Shown piece after piece: positions 58,301 through 63,935 of a stretch of DNA of 64,000 nucleotides. The stretch is from a virus. The stretch spans positions 1 through 64,000 of IMG/VR virus record IMGVR_UViG_3300029787_000010; one strand, written 5' to 3'. The first letter of the stretch is position 1. Every line of letters starts with the position of its first letter. The notes under the pieces were generated by a model, which worked only from the letters and a program-made list of their open reading frames with translations, was not told where the DNA came from and did no database searches. The position numbers and the translations under genes are program-made.

Positions 58301-59769
58301 TGTTCTACAAAGGCAGCACTTGCTTCGGGTAAAACACCCATAAAGGGGTGGCCAGCGACATGGTTGAGCGTGTGTCGCCCAGTATGTCCAATCAAGAACT
58401 TGTCATCCATCCGAGTCGTGGCCGAGAACTTGGTGTAGTCATTATCAGTGATAGCCATCGTTGTAGAGAACATGATGCCGTGATTTTGCAGGTCACTTTC
58501 ATCAATCAAAACTTGTCCTTGCCGGTGAGAAAATTGTGTTCCTGTTCCAACCTTTTGGTTCGGGTTGTCTTGACCCGCATCTACCAAACAATCCCCAGTC
58601 ACAATCACGCCAATACCTGCGCTGTGTGTCATCAATGCTCCACGACGACCCGTGCTGGCATTTGAAGCAAAGTCCAAATGAATGCTCTCTACAGTCATGG
58701 TCCCAGCAGAAGCATCTACCGCAGTGATGCGCATACGCTCGGGGGCTTCTCGGTTTGGAATACCAGTATCGTTGTCATAGCCCAACGGGTTGATAAGCAA
58801 GTTGTAAGGGACATGCGGTATTGAAACAGTAGAAGTCGTACCTCCGCTGTTTGTACGAGTCACAGCGTAATTACCAGTTGATTGGGGCGAAGTGGTCAAA
58901 GTAACTGATGACTCACCTGCCTTTCCAGTGAATGAGTCAACCAATGTTTGAGCAAGCGTAGTCCCAATGCTGATAGACGAAGACACACCTGTCTGCGCAG
59001 ATATGGAAGGTAGGTCAAGAACTGTCGTGAACGGCTCTACAGGCTCTTCAAATCGCCAAAGTCCAATTGTACTGTCACTCTTGATAGGCATTTCAAAACG
59101 AGAAGCAGCGTCGGAAGCCCCACGCATCCAGTGAATGGCTTCAATGACTCCACGATATTCACCTCCGGTACCGCCGATACTGAGGGTCGTAGGGTAGAGC
59201 ACAAGTTCATGGTCTTCTGTAAGTTGACGCTGTGCCACGACAGTACCGTTAATAGCCAGTGAAAGGACTCGCCGGTCAAAGGTCGCCGTGACCAGCATCA
59301 ATTCTCGGTGCCCCAAGTTAAGGGCCGTAAGGTCATTCTTCCCTTTGTCCTGCGCACTGAATGTGTCGTGTACATCGTCACCTGCTTGTGGAAAAGTAAT
59401 GCCGTCCCAATAAGCAATTTCGCCGTCGGGCCCGGACACACTTTTCGCAGTGCTCAGTGTAAATGTGTTGACAGCGCCGTTGTTGGCGTTTCGCAACTGA
59501 ACTTGGAAATGAGCCGGGCCCGGACTTGATGGGCTGCCGACAATGAGGCGGCAGATGTTTTCTTGTTCCCACACGATACCTCCCGAGTCGGGGATGACCC
59601 ACGCTTCAAGTGTAAACGAAGAAAGTGAATTGAGTGGTGACTGGTTGTTCAAATCACTCCCTTCGTGCAACTCACCGAAGTTGCTTCGGAAGTTCATGCG
59701 CGGGACAGTGACACCATCAGTGACGCCATTGAAGAAGAGAGCGTGACTTGGCTTCATCAATAACGACAT
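43309..59769 (-). CDS. giant virion protein, 5,486 aa, LamG-like N-terminus
   Basis: A single frame of 16.5 kb, about 0.6 MDa, a quarter of the window. It starts at ATG 59769 (TGATG overlap, behind GGGGTGAATTG) and ends in THSTE-like codons followed by TGA. Residues about 25-245 form a laminin-G/concanavalin-like domain (LSSFTLEAWVIPD, FDRRVLSLAINGTVV, TLSIGGTGGEYRGVI). Near 4500-4760 there are beta-propeller-like repeats with SDGTKMW and DGTKLYV. The rest is Ser/Thr/Asn/Gly-rich, beta-prone, with no long coiled coils and no signal peptide. This fits a modular host-binding tail fibre, shaft or adhesin. It is flanked by structural genes and, by its size, a likely chaperonin client. Antisense open frames here are shadows. 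Confidence 0.85.
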   Translation of the reverse strand: MSLLMKPSHALFFNGVTDGVTVPRMNFRSNFGELHEGSDLNNQSPLNSLSSFTLEAWVIPDSGGIVWEQENICRLIVGSPSSPGPAHFQVQLRNANNGAVNTFTLSTAKSVSGPDGEIAYWDGITFPQAGDDVHDTFSAQDKGKNDLTALNLGHRELMLVTATFDRRVLSLAINGTVVAQRQLTEDHELVLYPTTLSIGGTGGEYRGVIEAIHWMRGASDAASRFEMPIKSDSTIGLWRFEEPVEPFTTVLDLPSISAQTGVSSSISIGTTLAQTLVDSFTGKAGESSVTLTTSPQSTGNYAVTRTNSGGTTSTVSIPHVPYNLLINPLGYDNDTGIPNREAPERMRITAVDASAGTMTVESIHLDFASNASTGRRGALMTHSAGIGVIVTGDCLVDAGQDNPNQKVGTGTQFSHRQGQVLIDESDLQNHGIMFSTTMAITDNDYTKFSATTRMDDKFLIGHTGRHTLNHVAGHPFMGVLPEASAAFVEQSVDAVAQIMEATFTGRYGQLKDVVVAGSEVAFHDEVGDFSVSHATFTSSPTQVVENGMAGIDDTKRGLLAIGGTGFDAEPFALKGLQDTDPTGTEHTRHLTPSSEPRIAILKLPTLATHDYAPFVQVHYEAIDFGGTGLQYAATGRLAANYSSNVITLQSTKAFGKDTGTTTADKVFIGSEVAGASSITVTISHSPATLTFSSAPTSAFQTAAVTGAIVRTTLDGSALIVNKTVPKASVEVTSGTRVLDIMHTDIAAGTAVLYAPGGVIEFGATSDFYFEDGDLIGDDTEGTLHEGALDETKSPKNYLPSHSSDSPQSAPSIIPTAFYDDNARPSYFHKLIVTPSEVEDLGSEVDSNGNFKAKFAHGRRVRTGVLVNNAGGYAASTTNFTVSGVDATTVFAVGVPLYSLHGQNLGEISALSATSITISSGSTAAIVHREELFYQPIRQSRSNSNQGTPINEVFDIVSHRGQGASVRLIVQPNDRTRFNQLSKMLTLEEDSTTPNKVAVQYVMSRGKVLDFQLSMNGQDITLRAHGLVADALSNSVNVKGDGAPDSFVVKEIMPGAPVVTMTMGGPGQGAVNTKPTFSPSAVSRLGWSLRRDCVTKVSALGSTTITVVPLNNAATDLASWGTYCFPQNGRIYFKQPVSTDTGTDNAFAYATYSSKTGTAFTFTSSTGQRGLGTFVDFDGRELDSFAAWKTAVGISVGNNLHVDNKFDEGSVVHDGTTINDRMFQSLNSVQHDYQLGTQYASTRAMVEIPLFHDQFFNALVGPDNSMKLHLDATYTAPSWSPNPVGRRPTSTSPEDPALHSAYSVSVVDKTHREGTTVSAEYDAANRRVYVTNHKVFPAPSSIPVTVANINGALRLRTAYTANGEWVMYSGVNTANGYLEVAGNAAADDNWAFSAGFKREFQVGMQVMPPLDNENLNYQSVADNPLVSSAGYEGRDSFYFDRANAMTQGGNIDYGLKQYVSAVEFRAGPSINPHLARIKNKRAKGIVSSFSSPTLVLKDGSDFPLDITANSNYAYRVRYYDTTASAFKHAHYNTRTGNSLALVSIDSGFNPPVGTEITLIDVHTTTSIFPEVNTNYFLNTAWANPYCPGGLRAGDTVWMNMHYTNPHATEGLFCKSRGTLNEGEVWEGFLGGEGDLATIPRSSLPLENFLIGNSCLETARNFVQHVNKTIEMNYESLGLSSAIPVVAYLDPYQSTEEHARVLLYDVAHDREFIAFQDLHMQVQSSPAAVKIGTDNEGSGAHDNDKRNSGIDVAAGFASQNKNLASSASSEFVEASMSHNSTWNANVAIGSHATGYHEQTPQVSSIMPRTQDATVDTSEANTLHQQMLKDTTEQATFFDTPDGTRVIPAFLSMKGIRSSTLDLSTHEEDRLQHLPHWTNMDFVRRLVIDLGEVGVKEGVTDIEAAAKEVVRLINQAGAKNGRTHARRPADQYLGEGERFDLGKGETSVNTGRIKDPAARHQRADFAATGSTHDPAPFWNKDTAFGSHDRGSHMGYMRAHLGRIVTDEDGKEGYSVVIHSTVPGASGRNFCVWLDASRAQTPYRPEFLIGHGGRFRNYWCQPNEKDGENMHPAPMPINRLGRPFAPITTLREYLPVEQTSDEYRNNLDFGPEIQSSVSLNTESTTEHATGRSANTVVDSNFEPKASGQVIVNGLRVGSQAIGRINFGGLTQAGIPGWAPDCSRWGYGPDGENVRFDHIYGDNEHIGTKQHGLVNQLAGSYIPDDEIRPDKIGDGQMYGIRLADHRGKSHTVRFVYRQFGEAFAGDLTHLPETLDDEIVIYFDDRDVGQGGFTVGKHMAGKGDVNGRYTAGTKSSFKGNLWNNYNSPAVGISISVEKDGSNDNLKFTLASPYDNGGSFTHTDILGYLGLPDSGLIQLNDMGSGNNGEVYYYTSRSHEGKAGIGGSNEHFLYGVKNIGSNYQSGKVTRIMSPRINFTCVLTDEVMAAAVNFAINMDDPNTDDVAATTFDCTGLYAPDGRTLGEWGVKPGAVRIKAYSSKDRVVPLNHLFESSLTPDLGIQASVADADLSASQINDSMRIDCGYLPKTLLTITTKFRGPNANTATPVLVNSQNNIVSTDLWRQNLRGDNFYRLPGDRIIPMVNSPMIEIATINTGTPHIETDNSNNELLFLALTPASNDSNSWGNQVVLWLGEENWARVQSTAGSTSHYHATIVSHSDDFLTTAVAGDILVKQNSIAKSRYLQGIRTKGSKHGEPFLYFRGGKPSPDRWVPLYFGGGFSGVTVDINDGTENDYSEFYTHPYADGPTGASGMQNVGEVAGSYALLDANAMLAMFPGTPYLNQHNGRNHMPFFNQDAMLSPDLDAGNNTNASSTGVTYAGGGFTVNCARPSPIVIRFGHPHARYDSTPQADDSTTYLVFGPGQAVPHNFASFEPQLSNIIETGNGYSAVPTNHPVSGLSLLPNIITHGDASIQGFGARLPPAKEYQKTNVQGFNFILNWEPTKGSPNATYYGQSAGEGRYYQSQLGASSPPANAHLMNEVFTNVAGVAMGHASLPTTHASGCVWHMDGGYHPGGHFLDNHIIRNIKHPKSTQRLATGSGTSQNPSVFRVASALAKAYLGTYGSEAAMDHTDNIFIIDATRCQNAEELAAVVATSINTFPGTEPLKAIGGTFLPSMQHAAKQDRYGWVTLDAVQNTGYTEHASGPTAATLTVTSAIPTTLPQYGWLRVSDGAVSGFAPYVSYTGATFTLGVNTITSNSNIVNPVSKAAIPSATFNGPNVKVYVWTKAGTHRYDNSNESINERTQVHFNGLMDAVDRTKPIGAVGWAGERYSYLNSLEVGTTSTFAAGLGAWHPFLGFSPYGSAESCIGSVSPHGSIDTITTLSSESCVHGLASRHLIAVTHESELPLIAKTDRDGIIAMGDWLDVKRSATLANAGTVAWNTGKVHNKDRYVSHATAGPHIEATMVNTTTSFPQKATSYPAVGTEAYWHSRVTAASHISRGDACHSPTGDLFWDKSIVPARANHEDSATYGVECTGVTTKIQYYSTSEGLYKYYNGRQAARNFLEEHVVWKRMDGGNLTLPASNARGLGMTPWVVRKDSSTYKTVGEKVLGNNRFSFETTNKAMMPLIQAQELSHPQLELNYPLVESALNIPNEELQFRSLQVVDDTGQEHRLEGGSPLGTIIYDFRHVSDRDLEGLAPSLAGDGVSPNMRIRLPLANEIPGNIIVRPGFDRIQGYQTETMGAGGIMHPLQGEGAVKDTFADTYTGPRLWPTWENNGWEHLSQDGSDVSNDRLAFPNSSTQGWQQHTDNASLKTAYEPHDRALHFHVTKMGATMTHRYDVDELTYSSFSGTEITVGSTPEAATWTDSNEQSSGRYFLRVYDPTTDKGVIASYTGVGTNKFTGVVYSPDFSSFVAGKTGLKVVPSYYMPAGSTRFFAARRLRDHAEYSGASPDMPTIDWPNVGTTPMTQLGTPKLTPMPIPRMGHHYVNATMAMMPGHYAHPAYQRLYDLHRAASAASVISVEEEFSDEGKRPHRDPLIWFSGPTASVSPSDIHGGAFTLLTETKLKFEGYGIAASIDANKTGGHSIVLEAAGTYTQNNHFPDPMEVGAYQIVIQPNLFKQQFNGYHRNGPANNVPDGSVIELTGQQVNTVIAIEHSTSGDGGYTLVLAEATMADVRGCEILLNELMLDIEPDAGSQFTNLPPLALYNPLGVEESASPAFSRRSLPYHPNMFVETTPGFTITVPWWAQLHKDGARAAAATYFRHLEWHTPDHYYQLNRATFGAVGAQITLAGYPTCYPDIYAEHFRIRSLNPNTRATAKDDSAKTITVTNAELFPVDPYYGEQLEYIDSNGERQLATYTHRVGTLAHATLGSPVQFAGVVNITPNFWTNLTVSGSGTIVKLTGPYANRFADEIYTDSNKSIVTRNLLQTYTGTRDTNSLHLPDAFLCMWHPNLGRPFTYYSDDGSRSFYTKAGDVDSPVLKKGLNNIPEHYETVHYNDFFYAASKGPFALGMNWLKPPYEETISYSLQAVSDSVGTTANRKGINFQQIHATTTWLTGMRVVGDDIIVSNRGNNNDYDTDNVFFSKIDIANTDGLYDQQSAGLGDSDLNSCDGFDIDPSGTKMIVTDFHGGGIRSATLASAFDVSSTFTFTGSKNLSSQTGIRAAAWNGDGTKYFVGYASTLRQFSTASPYIVASGDTEGTSASISASTISDILFNSDGTKMWLSGASGYVREYTLSTPYDTSTSSLDVTLDLRTYFLNKSASVSQSGSDTTPWVSGIDWSDDGTKLYVSTLWGVIDDSKMSNNPSPATVNGVDGASTTNRFPIMEISISTTSSVGGTGAIFTASQLDATSALSHQGGTIGSDKFNFAGYWPGGSRGGAGSSRLDGFLEALIGWGGKLFGVDCVSFRDNSGVDERTYAQMTSDSDDARNYCFGYRMAVRQPMNRPRWSPYVRGYLEVANSNALLGYYHGPFVQQDSKTDGWKAGTDYPASYAGILERLTQISALFNEDQLGRQVRYSDGRRMTKPFGCPVRVLRNPSTVRKMYAGDAAGKEIYELANAHRYYLVDWWGNTRGEDVRRFPVRGFGISPAWDPENAYTDGGRNDRPANRGLFASYDDRQSGNSNTVNNDATDMGTVDWFNPANSMRVGDRGDGRGVRWPTHFNESLLMDVSESIEPTGLVLSQPTSEPTIGKGLNRPRNDVLQAEEIERGISARLELDSEEGLLKPEAMVSESIETVSANTDMTDPVGADGVRIGLDVDTMSELNDGESQEYIIMSTEAHSLHSNRSVGQRITLRGAKDVGSQTLGHLDMTALSWSAQPVKGILKISDAHSMWSLGGTYIMDWSVRQGALSDEGWGKANTASTSNPYQDANHDPTDGKTNVSDSRIEFLVRPVRTLDKHHAQLFRGKRMLKTGSPQDGSNFYLATGGGKYGIYTSDAPSARTGTPSSPPYSPVYSIAPNTSVTASDSNGPKILGVDVTGYDKTDITNPVARIVMSENTLEHFRSDAARKEDFSVEPRYSQSLHPKGADGDTNFNTGDHSTE

Positions 59770-61064
59770 CAATTCACCCCTATTACATGGTCCGCACTGA
59801 CTACTTGTAAATCAAACCTGTAGTAGTTTTCCGCACCTTCTTTGCTCATGTGGAATGATTCGGGTATCACCGAAATGCCACCGCTATTGAGGGTCGCACC
59901 TCGCGCCGTAACCTTAGCCCACGCATCTCCAATGACATCGCCAATACCATCTATAGAAAAGCCAAACACATCTTCAATCACACTGGATTCGGGCTCACCT
60001 GTTTCTTCTTGGCCACTGCTGTCAAAAGCGCCGATGTCCATCGGCAGCGTACTCGGGCGAGTGTTGCGAAGCGAGCCCTTCTGCAAAGGAGACACTTTGC
60101 CCGCAGTGAGAAAAAAATTGCGTACAACAGGCGTAATGTCGTTTGAAGTGATGAGTGAGTTGTAGGGTATTTGGATGCCTCGTAAAAGGTCCTTGTCCTT
60201 TGTGCTATTCGCCAGCAAACCAAGCAAATTTTGGGCCTTATCACCTGCGCTCAAAACCTTACCTCCCAAGCCGTCCGAACTGGTTTTTTGAACTGCGATT
60301 GGGACCGGCCGACCTAATCCTGTATTCATAGCGAAAAACGGATTGTATCGCACAGCGTCGTTGACAAAGGTGTCCACCAATGTTAGCGTAGTACCCGAAA
60401 CGGAGTCATTGAAAGCATCAGTCACTTGCTTTCCACTCACGCCGTCCACGCTACTTGTTTTGGTAATTTCAGTGGTCAATTGAAGGGCATCCTGTACGAT
60501 AAGTGCTAATGTGCTGGCGGGGTTTGAGTTGGCTGAACTGTACATCACACCGCCAACCGGGACATCAATTTGCACTTTGCCTGTTTTTTCAGCCAAATTA
60601 AACGATGCGTTGACAGATGGTGTAGCGGAGCCGCCTGCACGGTTTGAAACAGAACTGTTGAATTGTAGGACTATGTAGTTGCCCGACAGAAGCGAAGCAC
60701 CACCATTTGGTGAGTTGTATCGCCAGTAGGCTGGCTGCAAGCCGATGAGCGAAGATTGTAGGTTGGTCTGTGTCGCAGTGTTTTGTACATTAACGACAGG
60801 TGTAGTTGTCGGCAATATGTTGGCGAAGTTCATGACGAGGGACGAAGGTGCAGAAGTAGTAAGGGCGCTCATAGGGTCGTCTTGAATGATGCCTTGTACA
60901 CTGATGACGATTTGGGGTATGTTGGTATCAATGGCTGCACGATAGGAACTGATAGGTACAGGGAATGCAGCCACTGTCCGCTCGGCCACGATGTTGATGT
61001 CGGTGGCGTCCACGAAGACCTCATGTCGGTCTTTCTCGCCAAAAATCAGTCGCAGCGGAATCAT
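59769..61064 (-). CDS. structural protein, paralogue of its neighbour, 431 aa
   Basis: Shares with the 551-residue neighbour the segments SAGDKAQNLLGLLANS (neighbour: SAGDKAQDLLGIVANS), GIQIPYNS (GIQIPYDS), RNFFLTAGK (RNFFITHGK), an N-terminal region and GGK/V-type repeats. Both are beta-rich and Ser/Thr/Asn-rich. This gene starts at 61064 behind TGAGGTGCC and ends in GVN*, giving the giant gene its ribosome-binding site. A virion tail protein, possibly tube, sheath or baseplate; the exact role is unknown. Confidence 0.55.
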   Translation of the reverse strand: MIPLRLIFGEKDRHEVFVDATDINIVAERTVAAFPVPISSYRAAIDTNIPQIVISVQGIIQDDPMSALTTSAPSSLVMNFANILPTTTPVVNVQNTATQTNLQSSLIGLQPAYWRYNSPNGGASLLSGNYIVLQFNSSVSNRAGGSATPSVNASFNLAEKTGKVQIDVPVGGVMYSSANSNPASTLALIVQDALQLTTEITKTSSVDGVSGKQVTDAFNDSVSGTTLTLVDTFVNDAVRYNPFFAMNTGLGRPVPIAVQKTSSDGLGGKVLSAGDKAQNLLGLLANSTKDKDLLRGIQIPYNSLITSNDITPVVRNFFLTAGKVSPLQKGSLRNTRPSTLPMDIGAFDSSGQEETGEPESSVIEDVFGFSIDGIGDVIGDAWAKVTARGATLNSGGISVIPESFHMSKEGAENYYRFDLQVVSADHVIGVN

Positions 61065-61073
61065 CGTGGCACC

Positions 61074-62729
61074 TCACAGGATAAAGTCCGACGCAATCAT
61101 TTGTAGTCGGAAATTGTAAACATTGGATTGGGCTTGGTGTTCAAGTTGAAGGTCCGTGATAATCGCTTTGATACCTTTGGTTCTTGCACCATTTTGTGTT
61201 GAACTGAATGCGTCACTGGCTGGGTATGGGTTGCTGGAAGACAACTTGCTATCCGTTGATTTGCTCTTACCGTGTGTGATGAAAAAGTTGCGCTGCTCCT
61301 TTATCTCGCTGCTTGAAGTAGCGGAAGAATCGTATGGGATTTGAATGCCCAAGATGTAATCCCCCTTGTCGCTGGCTTCATAACTGCGTAAGTTCTCAAC
61401 AGCGGTCATAACTGCTTCGGAAAATTCGGAAGGAGTAGACGAATTGGGCTGAAAGTTTTGACTGTTGGCTACAATGCCAAGGAGGTCTTGCGCCTTGTCA
61501 CCTGCTGATTTGACCTTCTTACCAGCCCGACCACCAGTGAATCCAGTTGACTCAAACGACACAGCGTAGGGAATGTTGTCTTGAATGGTGCCTTCCAATG
61601 CCCCTAACTCTACATCGGTCTTCTGTGTAATCGTGAGGAAGGTTTGGTCCCCTCCAACTCCAGCAGATGTCACTGCCGAATAAACATCTCCGACTTCTTT
61701 CCCTCCAGCAGCGTCAACACTCCGACTGCACATTCCTCCGACATTGGTAGGCGAACTGCTGTTGAATGCATTCATTACGATGTGTGCCAAGACCTCACCG
61801 GGGTTGGTAGCAGTGCCTATACTACGGGCTGCTCCATTTTGGAAAGCGGGGGCCGTTTGGTCAAACATGTGATTGATTGGAATAACCACAACTGGCATGG
61901 TGTCATTCAAAATAGAAGAATAGGGGACATGAGTGGCTGCCAGTATTTTGACAGCATGGCCGTTTGTCGGCGTTGTGTTGGAATCGTTGAATAGTGTAAT
62001 GGTGTTGGAAGTGACGCTGCTGACAGCGCCGAAAAGGTTCGCAGCAGAACCGTTACCAGTTATAGTGAATGAGTTGGACTGAGCACCAGTGGTTTCAAAC
62101 CATTCACGCGGGTCCCCTCCAGTCACGGTAATGGTGCGAGTTGAACTATTATAACTGTCAACGACAAGGTTTGTCGTTCGGAAACGATTAACATAAGCAT
62201 ACGGCTCTTGGACAGAGCCACTTCGCCTGCTATCAAAGACGAAGCGAACATGACGACTTCCTACAGGTTCGTCTGTCTTGTACCAGTAGCCAACGGGTAA
62301 ATCAAAGTATTTCCCATGGAGATTATTGAGGTAAGCAAAATGAGTATTGCTGGGCGTAGTTGGTGGCATAGTCGGCAATAAAAATCCAATGTCTGCAAAG
62401 CGAGAGAATCCGGATTTAGTACCAGTTGAAGGAGGGAAAAGGTTCGTGTGCCCATTACCGGGAGGGTTAGCGAATGGAGCATCCGTACCAAAGTCCATCG
62501 TAGCCGTGGCAAACTCGGACTTCTCTTGCCCTTTGTCATCCACGAATGTTCCTTCCAACTCCAGCATGACAGCGGCCATGTTGAGGTCAATACCAAATTT
62601 CGCACCGTCCGTGAAAGGCGTTGTGATAGCCGAAGAAGTCCGGTCTACGACAAACTCCACCTTGTGAGCCAAGAGTTCAATGGTGTCACCATCCTCTCGC
62701 ACAAGTCGGACAGGCAATTGCTCTACCAT
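61074..62729 (-). CDS. structural protein, paralogue of its neighbour, 551 aa
   Basis: The longer member of the tandem pair. It carries VEFVVDRTSSAITTPF near 24, a central beta domain (about 180-330) with TITLFNDSN-type strands, SAGDKAQDLLGIVANS, LGIQIPYDS and RNFFITHGK. The insert and greater length separate it from the 431-residue copy. It starts at 62729 just after the 154-residue gene (TTTGAGATG). A tail or baseplate component is likely. Confidence 0.55.
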   Translation of the reverse strand: MVEQLPVRLVREDGDTIELLAHKVEFVVDRTSSAITTPFTDGAKFGIDLNMAAVMLELEGTFVDDKGQEKSEFATATMDFGTDAPFANPPGNGHTNLFPPSTGTKSGFSRFADIGFLLPTMPPTTPSNTHFAYLNNLHGKYFDLPVGYWYKTDEPVGSRHVRFVFDSRRSGSVQEPYAYVNRFRTTNLVVDSYNSSTRTITVTGGDPREWFETTGAQSNSFTITGNGSAANLFGAVSSVTSNTITLFNDSNTTPTNGHAVKILAATHVPYSSILNDTMPVVVIPINHMFDQTAPAFQNGAARSIGTATNPGEVLAHIVMNAFNSSSPTNVGGMCSRSVDAAGGKEVGDVYSAVTSAGVGGDQTFLTITQKTDVELGALEGTIQDNIPYAVSFESTGFTGGRAGKKVKSAGDKAQDLLGIVANSQNFQPNSSTPSEFSEAVMTAVENLRSYEASDKGDYILGIQIPYDSSATSSSEIKEQRNFFITHGKSKSTDSKLSSSNPYPASDAFSSTQNGARTKGIKAIITDLQLEHQAQSNVYNFRLQMIASDFIL

Positions 62730-62730
62730 C

Positions 62731-63195
62731 TCAAATACCCCTGCTCACTCCACTGTTCTGCAACGAGCCGCCCATTTTGGAACGGAGTTGCTTAGACACC
62801 ATGGCCCCAAGTTCTTCTGCCAGTTTCTTCTTGTCACTGCGGTCAGTGATTCCGGAGACATCAATTTTGATAGCGCCGATGTTGACATTTTGGTTTTGTT
62901 CTACTGAGCCAGCCGGCTGATTTTGCGGAAGGGCATCGGTCTGCTGAGGAGGTCGGAACGCTGTCTGCTGTGCTTCTTCTAACACACCCTGCACATTGCG
63001 CATGGGCTCAATGCTTTGCATTTGGCGCAATGCCTCACGCAAATCACGAGTGCGGGTGTGTGAAACATTCATGATGCGATTGAATCCACTGAGTTCGTCT
63101 CGTAGCCGATTCATGTTTTTGGTGGAATCATCGCTGTATTCAGCGAAGCGACGCATGGAATCAACTGTGCGTGGGTCAAGGTTCTCGTCTACCAT
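62731..63195 (-). CDS. helical virion or tail-assembly protein, 154 aa
   Basis: Residues 8-70 form a coiled coil (KNMNRLRDELSGFNRIMNV and REALRQMQS). Residues 80-115 are a Gln/Pro/Asn-rich linker, and the C-terminal 45 residues (DVSGITDRSDKKKLAEELG, then KQLRSKMGGSL) resemble the C-terminal helical segment of phage tape-measure proteins. It sits where a tape measure normally follows the tail-assembly genes, yet is far smaller. Starts behind GGAGTGATGAAGT. Confidence 0.5.
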   Translation of the reverse strand: MVDENLDPRTVDSMRRFAEYSDDSTKNMNRLRDELSGFNRIMNVSHTRTRDLREALRQMQSIEPMRNVQGVLEEAQQTAFRPPQQTDALPQNQPAGSVEQNQNVNIGAIKIDVSGITDRSDKKKLAEELGAMVSKQLRSKMGGSLQNSGVSRGI

Positions 63196-63201
63196 ACTTC
63201 A

Positions 63202-63468
63202 TCACTCCAGTGGAGGCACATAGTCATAGCCCAAATAGACTGCGTCGGTTCGTTGTGCTTCTTGCTTTTTTCTCATTGCCACTGCCCATGCCAGCAGTTG
63301 TCGTGCGTCTTGTGGTCCCAGTTCCCTCACTTCTCTCAGCCCCATGTTGTAATGTGTCATCAGCAAGTATTCGTTTCCTTCTCTTTGTAAGCGAAGCCAG
63401 TCAGTCGTTTGTTTACCCGTTATAAAGTCTACAACGACGCTGACTTCGCCTCCCGAAAACTGAGCCAT
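63202..63468 (-). CDS. small tail-assembly-type protein, 88 aa
   Basis: Overlaps the upstream gene by 40 nt in the -1 frame, with no Shine-Dalgarno before its ATG at 63468. The product is alpha/beta with basic helices (RQLLAWAVAMRKKQ). Overlapping pairs here in phages often encode tail-assembly chaperones G and GT, sometimes made by -1 frameshifting. I see no good slippery heptamer, so ordinary coupled initiation is also possible. Confidence 0.5.
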   Translation of the reverse strand: MAQFSGGEVSVVVDFITGKQTTDWLRLQREGNEYLLMTHYNMGLREVRELGPQDARQLLAWAVAMRKKQEAQRTDAVYLGYDYVPPLE

Positions 63469-63725
63469 TCTACGACTTGGTCGGGATGAGGCACCAGTTC
63501 TCTAAGCGCCATACCTTCTGTGATGGTCAAGTCCTTGAAAGAAATGTTGTCGGGCATATCAAGCCACATATCAAACGCAGCGAGCCAGTATTGAACAAGG
63601 TTGAACTCGGAAGCAGAAAACAATGCTGCGAGAGATTGAACTTCAAAGAAGGTCGGCTCATGCACAGCCACCTCTATAGTCTCTCCATCAATGTCAATTT
63701 TCGTCTGTTTGGTTTTCCTCGTCAT
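63429..63725 (-). CDS. small tail-assembly-type protein, 98 aa
   Basis: Start chosen at ATG 63725; GTG 63731 is the alternative. It has an N-terminal beta segment (KIDIDGETIEVAVHEPTFF), then helices rich in hydrophobic and acidic residues (VQSLAALFSASEFNLVQYWLAAFDMW). This size and fold pattern match tail-assembly chaperone-like proteins that precede the tape measure. Overlaps both neighbours. Confidence 0.5.
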   Translation of the reverse strand: MTRKTKQTKIDIDGETIEVAVHEPTFFEVQSLAALFSASEFNLVQYWLAAFDMWLDMPDNISFKDLTITEGMALRELVPHPDQVVEWLSFREAKSASL

Positions 63726-63927
63726 ACTCACTCACTTCGTCGTTTGAGGCAGCCTCTTCCGAGGGGTCCTCTTGAGAGTCTGTCGCCTGCTCTTGCGAGG
63801 GGGCGGTGTGCTCTCCAAATGGGTCATCCGAAGCACGACCTGCTTCGGGATTGAATACTTCGTCTTCAACAACTTCGGCCTCGTGCTCCGAACGAGGGTG
63901 TAGTCGTGAAGGGCGTTTCATGGGCAT
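63694..63927 (-). CDS. acidic disordered protein, 77 aa
   Basis: Begins at one of two close ATGs (63927 or 63921). After a short basic start (MPMKRPSRLHPRSE) it is highly acidic and Ser/Gln-rich throughout, with no predicted fold. Overlaps the next gene by about 32 nt. Such acidic tails may scaffold assembly. Function unknown. Confidence 0.45.
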   Translation of the reverse strand: MPMKRPSRLHPRSEHEAEVVEDEVFNPEAGRASDDPFGEHTAPSQEQATDSQEDPSEEAASNDEVSEYDEENQTDEN

Positions 63928-63935
63928 GGTATCAC

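Noticed and set aside
43503-59746. Many plus-strand and other-frame open frames of 60-180 codons across the giant gene
   Set aside because: They lack ribosome-binding sites and family motifs, and are expected by chance opposite a 16.5-kb Ser/Thr-rich coding frame.
63429-63497. Programmed -1 frameshift joining the two small tail-assembly genes
   Set aside because: The overlap frame is right for -1, but the best candidate (C-AGT-TTT-C) is a poor slippery heptamer, so I did not annotate a fusion product.
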